DNA from: Sphingomonadales bacterium
GTDB taxonomy: Bacteria > Pseudomonadota > Alphaproteobacteria > Sphingomonadales > Sphingomonadaceae
DNA: 36,267 nt
Direction of reading: 5' to 3'
Assembly (NCBI GenBank): GCA_005773165.1
Contig: SXHP01000006.1
Coordinates: forward strand, 1-36,267
The notes under the pieces are model-generated. The model was not told the origin of the DNA. It made no database searches and saw only the letters and a list, made by a program, of their open reading frames with translations. Of this stretch, positions 1 to 12,000 are shown in pieces. A program made the translations under genes and the position numbers. Position 1 is the stretch's first letter, and each line of letters starts with the position of its first letter.

Positions 1-3000
1 CAGCGGCTCGTCGCGCGCGACCGCGAGCGCGGCGGCCAGCGCGGCGGTCGCGGCCAGGCTGTTGGCCGCCCCGGTCAGCGCCACGGTCGCGACCGCCTGC
101 GCGACGGCCGCTGCTGCGGGCCGAAGCTCCGCCGGCACGTCGTCGAACATCGGCAGACGCCGCACGCCAAGGTCGAGGACCTCCGTCATCAACTGCGCCG
201 CCTGGCGCACCGGCGCGTCCGCCAGGCCCAGCGCATGCCCCATTTCGTGAACCAGCACGGTCAACAGGTCGAACCGCGACGCCGCCGCGCCGCTCCCGCC
301 GAACTCGGCCGCATCGCCGGGCGTCGCATCGACGAACCAGCCGTATCCGGCCGCATCGGCGTCTATCCGGATCGTATCGCCTTCGACCACCGCCAGCGCA
401 TTGTCCGGCAGGTCGGCGACGACGATCCTGAGCGCCGCGAGCAGGTTCGCGCCCGCCGCGCTCAGCCCCGCCACCGTCCAGGCGGCGCGCGCCTCCGCCG
501 CCATGCCTTCCGCCTCGGCCGCCGTCAGCCGCGCCGGAGCCTGCGCGGGAGGCGCTGCGGTTTCGGTGACGAGCGGGGTCCCGGACGACCCGCGCAGCTT
601 GGTGAACCGGATGTCGTCGAGCAGGTAGATCTGGCTGACCAGATTGACCGCGTCGCGGATCGGGCGTCCGATGATCTCGATCGTCTCGCCGAGACTCAGC
701 TGCTCCTTGAACTCGATCGACGGCGCCATGTTCTGGTGGGTGAAGGTGATGCGGGCGTTCACGCCCTTGAACTGTTCGGGCACCTCGACCGAATACATCT
801 CGTTCACGAAAAAGCCGCCGCCCAGCTTCACGATCTGCGAAAAGGACTTCAGCCCGGGCGCCTCGAAGGTGACGACGATGGCCGCGTCGGGCATCAGCAG
901 CATCGGCTTGAACACGTCGAAGCTGAGATACGGCAGGTCTTTGGGCACATAAGCCCAATTGTGCGTCACCGAATCGAAGCCTTCGAGCAGCGCGGTGATC
1001 CGCTCCTTGATCGTGCCCAGGATGCCTTCATCCGGGAACACGTCGTTGAGGATGCCCTGCAGCCCGCCGCTGCCGCCCATGATCAGCTTGAAATTGTCGG
1101 AATTGGTGAAGATTTTGTCCACGCCCGCCTTGAGCGCGTCGCCGATATACTTCTTCAGATTGTCCAGCCCCTGCGCGTCCGCCGCGTCGGTCGCGAACTT
1201 GAAGTTCTCGATGCCGATATAGCCGAGGAGGATGTCCAGGCCCTTCTGGATCGCCTCGATGCCGAAATTGCCCGCGCTCTCCAGTGCTTCCGCGGCGGCC
1301 TGCGCCTGCGCGAACAGCCGCTGGCGCTCGACCGCGGGCAGGTCGGTGTAGCCGGGGATGTTACGGCCCAGACGCTCGGCGATCTCCTCCGGGGTCGGCA
1401 GCAGCGACTTCTTGAACGCCTTTTCGAATGCGAGCCCGACCACCTTGTCGAACCCGGTCTCGAAGATCTTGACCAGCACGTCCTTCATCACGCCGAACGG
1501 ATTGCTGTTGACGATGAACAGCTCGCCGATGTCGATCGCGCCGAGCTCCGCCAGATCGGTCAGGCCCGCGAAGTCGAGCTTGAACCCTTCACCCCCGTGG
1601 AAGGAGAAGCCCGGGATCTCGAACGACAGCGGGAAGCGCCCGGCCGCGTCGTCCATCTTGATCGGCGTGGACTTGCCGGTCAGCTTCTCGGCGATCTTGG
1701 CGTCGAGGAACGCCTTTATGTAGAGGCTCAGCGAGTTACGCGTGCCGCGCTCGAAATTGCCGTTGAAGAAGGATGACACCGCCGGCTCGCCCGCGAACTT
1801 CTTGTCCGCATTGTCCTCCGTGACCTTGACGGTGTACGCGCCGCGGTCGGGCCGGAACTGCACGCCGCCGCCCGCGGCCGAATAATACCAGCCCTGGCCT
1901 ATGCCTTCGGTGATCTCCTTGGTCGTGCCAGGCTTGTCGGCCTCCGTCTTATTCGCGCCGGTCGCCAGCCGCGCGGGCGTGACGAAATACCAGGGGCTGG
2001 CGTTGAAATCCTGAACCGGGTTCTCCAGCCCCATCACCACCGTCGGCACGCCGTCGTCGGTGATGCGGCGATAGATCGGGTTGCCCGCGAACGACGTGAT
2101 CGACGTGTTGATCGTGCCTGCGTACCATTGCCAGACGCGGCTGTGCGCGCCGCCGAGGCCGAACAGCCCGAAATCATCGCCTTCGAAGCCCGCCGTCTTG
2201 GCGAACAGCCGGTCGATGTCGACCTGCCCGATATAGCGGCCGTTGGGAGTCGCGGTGACGCCCTTGGTGACTCCGGTCTCCTGCCAGTAATTGTCGACGA
2301 AGCCGATGTTCTCCCACAAGGTCACGTTGGGATCGACCAGGTCGCCGAACGGCACCGGGTTGATGGGGATGCCGAGCAGCCCCGCATAGCGCTGCAGCGT
2401 CTCGATCTTGATCGCGATGTCCGCCGCCTTCTTCGCTTCGTACAGCGCCACCGCCGCGGCCGCCGCCGCCGTTCCGCCCGATCCGACCGCTGCGGCGATG
2501 CCGCTGCCGGTCGCGACGATCGCCTTCAGCGCGGCGGCGTAGCGCGCGATGTCGAGCAGCTTGCCGATCGGCGCGTCGAGCGACTCCTGCTTGAAGTCGT
2601 GGACGTCGAGCGTCGTCATGTGGATGTTCTTGACGTCCGACCGGTACCAGCCGAGCCGCTGGATAATTTCGTTGTTGACGACGGTCCCGCGCGAGTGGCC
2701 GATGAAATGGAGCGGCGACCGCAGCAGGTCGCCGCCGGCCTGCGCGTCCAGGCGCATGATCGCGGCGAACATCGCGTCGGCGGCCGCTTCGGAGAAGCCC
2801 GCGTCGGTGATGTCGCTTTCCTTGACCCAGTCCGCGATCAGCACCACCGGGCGTCCGCGATATTCCGACGCCAGCGTCTGGCCGGAGATGTAGCGGCCGG
2901 TGTCGAGCTCGTAGAACACGCCCGTGTTCTTGTTGTAGATCAGCGCGACGCCGTTGCCCCCCGCCGCGGCGATCAGGCGGCCGAGCTCCTTGAACGCTTC

Positions 3001-6000
3001 CGGCGCGACCTCGGACGGGTTGCCGAACGACATGCCGAGCTGGAAGCCGTGAGTCAGCACGGTGACGCCGTTGAACGGCGCGTCGACCTTGGCCGCCGCG
3101 ACCTGGAAGACCGCGGATTCCTTCATCCCCGATCCGTCGACGGTCACGCCCCAATAATAGCTCTGGCCGCCGGTCAGCGCGCGCGCATAGGCTTCGCTCA
3201 GCTCCACCTTGAACTCGCCGTCGGGCAGGTCCCCGGTGCGGGTGATCCGGCCGTTCGCGTCGATGACGTGTCGTCCCGGCTTCAGGTCCAGCGCGGTGTA
3301 GATGCGGTTCGGGTTCGAATCAGGCCCTTGCCACGCGGGATCGTCGCCGAAGGGACCGAAGAACCCGTCGCGCACCCGGATCGGATCGTCGGGGAACAGC
3401 CCGTTGCGCGGCTGCTGCGAACTGAGGAAGAAGCTCGTCCGCAAAAACTTCTGCTCGATCGGGTAGAGGTCCAGATCGACCTTCCATTCGAACACGATCG
3501 GCGTCGCGCCCGCTTCGTGCGGCTTCTCGACGCCGATCGGTCCCAGCAGGACCAGCGGGTCGATCGGCTGGAGCGCCAGCCCCTTGCCGTGCGTGCTGAC
3601 GTCGATGCCCTGTTCGTTGATCGAGATGCCCGTGCCGATCTTGTCGAGCGGCTGACGGGTCCACAGCTCGGCGTTCGCGTTCGCCTTTTCGATCATCGCG
3701 GGGATGTTGTAGACCGCGACTTGCCCGGCGCGGCGGAAGTTCGCGTAGAGCAGCGTCCCCGTGCTGTCGATCTCCAGGTCCTCCAGGAACCCGAGCGGGA
3801 TCGGCGTGGTCGCGGCGAGCAGCTGCGGCTTGGGCCCGAACGGATCCTTGATGATCCCGATCTTGGCGCCCCAGCTGTGCAGATCCTCGATCGCGGCGGC
3901 GACGTCCGCGGGCTGGAGGAAGAAGCGCGACACGGCGTAGTCGGCGACGAACGCATAGGTCATGTCGGGCAGCACCGCGACGCCCGACGCGTTGCGGATG
4001 TCCAGATCGAACGCCTGATTGGACAGCGGCGCGTTGTAGCGGCCGACCGTATAGCCTTCGCCCGCGTCGATCGGCCAGTTCCGGATCCCGATCGGCGCGG
4101 CGTTCAGCACCATGCTGATCCGTTCCTTGTTCACCTCCGCCTTGAAGCTGTCGGGGTTGAGGTCGGTGATCGTGATGACGTGGAAGCCGGCGTTGAGGTC
4201 GCCGCGCGAGATGAAGGCGAACTTGCGGGGGTCGGCGGTCGCCTTGATCTCGTACGGCTCCATGAAGCCGTTCACGCGGCCGATGATCTGGCGGAAGTTC
4301 GGCTGCTGCCAATCGTCGGCGTTGACGTTGATGAACACGATCTCGCCGTTCTTCTTGCCCGCGTTGTTGCGCAGCCACGACGGGGTCGAGGAGAACATGC
4401 CGCTGTTGGGCACCGCCACCGCCAGAACCGTGCCGTCGGGCGACACCGCCAGGCTGTTGATCTTGCCCATGTCGGGCGCTTCGACCGCGATCGTGCCGAC
4501 GACCTGGTTGAACTTGGCGGAGGTCGGGCGGATGTCGATCACATGGACCGCGCCGGAGCCCGCGGCGTAGAGGAACCGGTTCTTGGGATCGAGCGCCAGC
4601 GCGCGCACCCCGCCGCCCTGCGGCAGACGGATCAGGTCGACGCCTTCGCTCTTTCCGTCGACGTCGTACTGCAGCAACGTCATCGTATCGATGACGGCGA
4701 CCCCCAGGTCGCTCGCGACATAGGCGCGCGACAGGTCGGCGGTGGTCACGGTATCGGTGATCGCGCCGAAGGTGGTGCGGCCCTTGTCCTGGATCGTGAT
4801 CCGCTTGATGACCTGGCTGGGCTCCTCCACGTTCGCGCCGGTCAGGTCGATCACCTGAAGCGCGGTCTTGAACTCCTGGTCCCTTCCGCCGAGAAAGCCG
4901 TAACCCGCCTTGTTGGCGACGGTGAACGCCTGGCTCGCCACCCACGCGCCGGTATGGGTCTGGCGTTCCACATAGATGTCCGACGCGCCGAGCAGCACCG
5001 TGCGCGGCACCGCGACCGCGATCCGGCCGTTGTCGCGGTCCCCCGTGGCGGTCGCCGCGACCGCGACCAGGCGGTCGCCCATGCGGAACACGACCCGGTT
5101 GACCCCGGCCAGCGACCCCGACGCGCCGCTCGGCACGCGGAAGTTGCGTCCTTCGATCACCAGATGCGCGGTTCCGCTGGTGTCCACCACGGTCGTCGGG
5201 CGGCCGGTGACGACCGGCGCTCCGGCGATGGCGCTGGTGGGCGGGGGCACGTCGGCGAAGATGTCGGTGATCGGCTTCAGGGGATCGACCTTGACGTCCA
5301 GGTCGATCTTGCTGCGCTCGCCGTTGGCCCAGGTCCGCCACACCGCGATCTTGGCCGCCTGCGCCAGGATGGGGAACGCCATCACCGACACGCCGAGCGC
5401 GGCGAGCTCCAGCCCGATCACCGCGCCCGCCAGCCCGCCGGTCGCGGCGATGCCGATCGCGGGGGCGAAGATCATCGACGCCGCGAACAGCGCATCGATG
5501 TTGATCCGGATGACGCCGGTCGGCCCGCCGCCGCGCGCGACGAGGACGCTGCCGCGGTCGGTGAAGCCGGGGAACGGCGGCGAGGCGGTGCGCGCGATTC
5601 CCGCCGCATCGACGACGCCGGTGTCGACGATCGTCCAGACGTCGACGTCCTCGCCGTTCTCGCCTACCGGCAGCGTCTTCTTGACGAAGAAATAGACCGA
5701 CTCGCCCGGCTGCGCTGCGCCGTTCACCGGCACGCCGAGCTGGATGGGACCCTTGAGGTCGGCGCCGTCGATCGCGATGTCGAACGCGCCCGCGAACTCG
5801 AAGCCGACCGGCAGGGGCAGCGCGATGTTATCCCGAGCGACCGTGGTCAGGCTGACCACCGCGTCGCCCGCAAGCTGGCCGGGGCCGAAGGCGGCGGTGA
5901 CCCCGTCGGCGTTGGCGACGACGCCGCCCTCCTCGCCCACCGTCACCGCTTGGCCGACGACCGGAGCCTCGACCTTCACGATCACGCGATCCTCGGCATA

Positions 6001-9000
6001 GCCGTTGATCACCGTGACCACCGTCTCGCCGACGCCGACGGCGCTTATCATCCCGTCGGCGGAGACCGTGACGACGCTCGCGTCGCCGCTGACATAGGTC
6101 GTGCCCTCCGCCGCGCCGTCGACGAACACGTCGTTGCCGAGCCCCAGGCTGGTGACGATCCGGCGGAAGCCACCTTCGGGAACGATCGTGACCGCGTCGG
6201 GATAGGCGTTGATGCCCAGCGAATAGCCGATCAGCGCACGGCCCGAGTTGGGAGCGCCCACGCCGACGACGGTCGCTCCCGTCACATCGCCCCGGCTCGC
6301 GCGAAGGATCGTCGCGCCCGCCTTCGCCGCGATCAGCTGACCCGCATCGGTGACCCGGGCGATCGTCGGGTCGGCCACGGCCAGCGTGACATAGCCGACC
6401 GGCAGCGGAACCTCCGCCTGATCCTCGAAGGTCCCGACGACCTCCACCGCCGCGGCGTCGCCGATGCTGCCCAGTATCGGCGCGCGGGTCCGGAAATCGA
6501 TCGCGGTCAGTCGGGCGGTGGAAATGCCGATCGCGATGGTCGCAGCGGCGGACGCGCCGAAGCCGTCGTCAGCGGTGACGCGGACGCTCGCCGCGCCCGA
6601 ATAGCCCGCCGTCGGGGTGAACACGAGGCTGCGGCCGTCCGCGGTCAGCGCCGCGGTTCCGCCGAGCGCGTCGACGATCCGGTAGTAGACGCGGTCGCCG
6701 TCGGGGTCGGTCGCCACCGTTGCAAGGTCCACCGTCAGGGGCAGATCGACATGGGTCTTCGGCGTCGGCAGCACCGGCGCCAGCGCGGGAGCGAGGTTCG
6801 CGCGGAAGCCGTAGTTGGCGGCGACGAGTTGGCGATCGGTCGCATCCACCGCGCCGTCGCCCGACACGTCCGCCCCGGCGAGCGCCGCGATCACCGCCGC
6901 GCTGTCCGCGCCGTCGACGCGGCCGTCGCGGGTGATGTCGCCCGCGATCGAAAGGTCGAGCGTGTACGCGCCGCCGCCCGCCACCGCGATCTCGTACAGC
7001 CCCGCCGCGTCCACCGCGAACAGCGTCACGCCTCCGCTGGACGCCAGCGGCGTCAGCCCCGCGATGGTCGGGGTCGCCTCGCCGGTGGTCGCCGCGCGCA
7101 GGATGATCCTGCCCGACGAAGGGCCGCCGAGCTCGGACGCGCGTATCGTGAAGGCGTAGACGTCCGGCCCTGCCCCGAGCGCGCCCGTCACCGAACGGCC
7201 GGTGAAGCCCGCGGCGGGGCCCAGATCGGCCAGGATCGGCGTCTGCGCCACCGCGCCGTCGGCGGCGTAGCTGATCCGCCGCCCCTGCCCGCTCGACGGA
7301 ACGTCGAGCGCGAGCCGTCCGTCGACATAGCCGTAACGCGCGCCCGCGCCGGTCGCGAGATCGCGCACCGCGACCAGATCGCCGCCGCTCCAGTCGTAAA
7401 TCGTCGCCGCGCCGTTCGGAGCGGTGACCCGCTCGATCCGCCCGTCGGCATTGCGAAGGAAGCGCAGGCCCTCTCCGCCGATCGCGGTGACTCCGCCGTC
7501 GCCGATCAGCAGCATCCCCGCCGCCGAGCGGATCTCGATCGTGCCGCGGACGCTGTCGATCATGTAGCGTGCGCCGCCGGGCGCGGTGAGGGTGTAATCC
7601 GCATCTCCGAACGCCGGAGCCGCGGGGTTGTAGGCGAGCCCGGTCGCGACGTCGTAGAATTTCGCGCCGATGCGGCGGAGCTGCGCGTCGGTCGAGCCGA
7701 GCGCCCAGCCGTGCGCGCCGTCCGCCACCCATGCGGGGCGATACAGCGTCTGCGTGCCGATGGTCTCGGCGGTGGGCCGGAAGGTGAACCCGGCGCGCTC
7801 TCCGGTCGGCAGCGTCAGGTACAGGCGCGTCCCTTCGGCGAACGGCGCATATTGGCCCGCCGCCTCCCGCCCGGTGAGCGGCGCGTCGGTGACGACGTCC
7901 ATGTCGAGGCCCAGGAAGCTCCATTCGCCCGTCAGGCTGTCATAGGCGCGGGTCAGCGCGAACGGCGCTCCGCCGAGCGTCACCGCGATGTCGGTCGCCT
8001 GCGCCTGGAAACGCCCCAGCTTGTCCGCGCCCGTCCGAACCTCGATCGCGGCGCGCGCCTCCGCGTTGCGCCCGCCGATGTCGCGCGCGGTGAGAAGCAA
8101 GGTGTAGAATCCGTCGGCGAGGCGGCGACCGTCGACGGACGCCAGCGCGCCGTCCGCGTTCGCATCGCCCGCCGCCAGCCGCGTCCGCACGCCGCCGCCG
8201 TCGATCAGGTCTAGCGTCCAGGCGTCGAGGTTGGCGTCGGACACGGTCGCGCCGACCGCGAAGCCGCCAGGCAGCACCGCGCCTGCGACCCCGTCCGCAA
8301 ATGCGGCGAGCGGCGCCGCCTTGTCGAGCGGATCGCGGACCTTGAGCGTCGTGGTGACGGTGCGTGTGCCGCCGTCCGCATCGATCGCGGTCGCGCGAAC
8401 CACCTGCTTGCCCGGCGCGCCCGCGATGATTGTCGCGCGCCCGTTCGCGTCGAGAACCATCTCAACGTCATCGACCCAAAGCCGCAGCGACACGATGTCC
8501 GCCAGGCTGTCGGCGATCGGATGCAGCAGCACCGACTGGCCCGGCGTCGCGGCGAAGCTGGGGGTCAGTTCGATTCGGACGGTGGGCGCCACCGGCTCGA
8601 TCAGCGCGCGGATCAGAATCGACTGGCGGGTCGTCGCACGGCCGTCGTCGGCGGTCAGGACGACGACATAGTCGCCCGCCTGCCCCGGACCCGGCGTCCA
8701 GCTGAACAGGCCGCTCGCGGGGTCGATCGTCGCCCCTTCGGGTAGGCCGATCGCGCCGAAGGTCAGCGTGTCGTCCCGGTCCGGATCGCTGCCGCGGACG
8801 GTGAAGCTCTTCGCCTCGCCGATCACGAAGCTGTGATAGCCTTCGTCGAGCACCGGAGCGCGATTGACGTTGGCGACGCGCAGCACGACGTCCATCGTCG
8901 CCGTCGCGCCGGACGGATCGACCGCCTGGAAGCGGACCAGGTGATCGCCCGCCTGATCGTATCCCGGAGCCCATTGGAACACGCCGCGCGCGGGGACGAA

Positions 9001-12000
9001 CAGCGCGCCCGCGGGGAGACCGCTCACCGCCGAGAGGATCAGAGGATCGGCGTCGGCATCGCCCGCGACGACCTGGAAATTGATCTCTCCGCCTTCACGG
9101 ACCAGCTGCATGCCCAGCGGCACCCAGACAGGCGTCTGGTTGACGTCGGCGACGGTGATGTCCACCGCCTCGCTCGCCTGGCGGCTGCCGTCGCTCGCGG
9201 TGAAGGTGACGCGGTACGTTCCCGCTGCGTTCATCGCCGGGATCCAGGAGAACAGACCGGTGACCGGGTCGAGAGTCGCGCCGGCGGGCGCGCCCGCGAC
9301 GGTGTAGGTCAGCGGATCGCCGTCCGCGTCCTCGGCGCGCAGCCGCAGGGTCGCCCTTTGCCCCTCCGCCGCGGCGAGCGCGCCGACGGGGGCGAGCAGC
9401 GGCGCGGTGTTCGCGGCGCGGACGACGACCGTGAAGGTCGCGGCGTCGTTCTCCGGCGCGACCACGCCCGCGCCGCTGTCGGTAACGGTGACGCTGGCGT
9501 CGTAGCGGCCGATCTGCGCCGCGGTCGGCGTCCATTCGATCAGCGCCCGGCCGTAGACCCCGGTCGCGGCGATCGTCGCCCCCGGCAGCCCCGCGACCGC
9601 GTAGCTCAGCGCGTCCTGATCCATGTCGCCGACTGCGACCGAAAGGCGCAAAGTCTCGCCCGCGACCGCCGCCACATCGCCCAGATAGCCGATGACGGGC
9701 GCTTCGTTTGCGCTGGTCACCTTGACGACGAAGGTCCGCCGCCCGCTCAGGATCGCGCCGCCGTCGCCGTTGTCCGCGGCGGCTGCGATCAGGACGTAGT
9801 CGCCGCGGTCCTGCGCGCCGGGCTTGAACGCGACGGTCGCGGTGCCGTCGCCGTTGTCGACGAAGCTGACGAAGGCGGGGACGGGCATGCCCGGCGATTC
9901 GTTACTGAGCGTCAGCACCAGCGGATTGCCGTCGGGGTCTGTCGCGTTGACGGTAATGCTCGCGGTCGCATCCTTGGCGACGACCAGATTGTCGATCGGC
10001 GCGACGACGGGCGGACGGTTCTGGTTAAACACCGCGATCGGGATCGTGATCTCGCTCGACAGCGGCGGCTCGTCGCCGTCGCCGGTGTCGGTCACCCGGA
10101 ACCGGACGGCATAGGTCCCCGCCTGCGCCGCCGACGGCGTCCAGCGGAACGCGAACGTCTCGGCGTCGAAGGTCGCGCCCGCGGGCAGATCGCTCAACGC
10201 GACGACCGACACCGTGCGCGGATAGTCGCTGAGCTCGACCAGCGCGCCGTCGACCGCGCGCTGCGGCGGCGCATAGAACGGGTTGTCCGGATCGAACGCG
10301 AAGACGTTGAAGCCGAGCAGCTGCCCTTCGAACACCTGCCAGCCGTCCTGCTGATCGAACACCGGCGCGCCGTTGGCGTTGCGGACCTCGATCCGGGTCA
10401 GCACCGTGACGACCGAAACGCCGTCGCTGACGCTCAGCGGAACGACGTACGTCCCCGCCTGCGTGTAGCCCGGCGTCCATTCGAACTCGCCCGTCACCGG
10501 GTGGATCGTCGCGCCCCAGGGCAGATTGTCGCTGGAGAAGACCAGCGGCGTCTCGCCCCCGCCCGTCGCCTCGAAGCGGAAGCGGATCACGTCGCCCTCG
10601 CGCGCGATCCGGTCGGCGGGACGGACGACCTGCGGCGGCTGCTGCGCCTCGGCGACCGCCAGTTCGACCACCGTTTCGGTCCGCGCCTTGCCGTCGGTCG
10701 CAAAGAAGCGGACGGCGTAGCCGCCCGCGCTTTGGTACCCGGCCGACCAGGTGAACAGCCGTGCCACGGGATCGAAGCTCGCCCCGGCGGGCAGCCCGTC
10801 GGCCCAATAGGTGATCGGCTCGGCGTCGGCGTCGACCGCGGCGAGCTGGAACTCGAAGCGCGTGCCCTCCGCGCCCTCGACCTTGGTCGGCGCGCCGGTG
10901 AAGGCGGGCGCGCGGTTGCCGCCCTCGACCGCGAGCACGAAGCGCTGCAGCGACACCGCGCCGCGCGCGTCGAACGCCTCCACGGTGACCGCGGTCTGCG
11001 CCGAAGCGGCCGCAGGCGGGGTCCAGCGGACCAGGCCCGTCGCCGCGTCGATCGTCATCCCCTCTGGCGCGCCGAGCAGGCCGAAAGCGATCGCCTGACC
11101 CTCCAGGTCGGTCGCCGCGACCTGATAAGTGAACGCCTCGCCGACCTTCGCTGCGGCGGGCGGCGTGCTCGTGAAATCGGGCGCGCGGTTGGGCAGCGTT
11201 CCCGCGGCCACCCCCGTCGCGTAATCGATGCGGCGGTTGTCGAGGGTGACGATCGACACCGTCCGGCCACTCGTCGTCGCGCCGGGCGCGAGCAGCCCGC
11301 CCTCGGGAAGCGTGCCCGACAGGTCGATCAGCCAGCGCCCGTCGTCGGTTCGCCCCGCCCCCGTCGGGACCCCCGCACAGCCGCCGCGGGGATCGAGGGT
11401 CAGCAGCGCGGGCAAGGTGATCGGCGCGTCGGAGGTGTTGGTGATCGTGACGGCATAGGAGATCATCGAGCTCGCGCGGTCGAGGCGCGTGTCGCTGAAC
11501 GCGACGCGGACATAGGCCGACAGATCGTCGACCGCGACGAAGCTAGACTGATAATCCGCGCCGAGCCTCAATCCCGTGTTCGCGGTCAGCGCGGCCTTTG
11601 CGGTCAAGACGTAATCGTCGGCGACCAAAGCGCCGAAGTTCAGATACGCGGTGCGCGTCCCTGCGTCGTACGTGACCGACTGCACCGCCCGCGCGCCGCC
11701 GGTGCGCCCGACCAGCGTGTAGTTGGCGGGGTTGGTCACCGATCCCGCATCGCTCGCCGCGCCCCGGAACATGTCCTGGTCGAAGGTTACCGACAGGAAC
11801 GGCAGCGGCAGCGCCAGCGCCGAGCCGCCAGGAGGGTTGGTCGCCACCACGATCGGCGCGACCGCGGGCGCGATAACGTCGACCTGGGTCGACTGACTGA
11901 GCAGCACGCGCCCGTCGCGGGTCGCGACCACCATGTCGCCGCGCGATCCCCCGGTCGCCACCGCGACCCGGCGCAGCGTCGCCACGTCGACCATCGTCAA

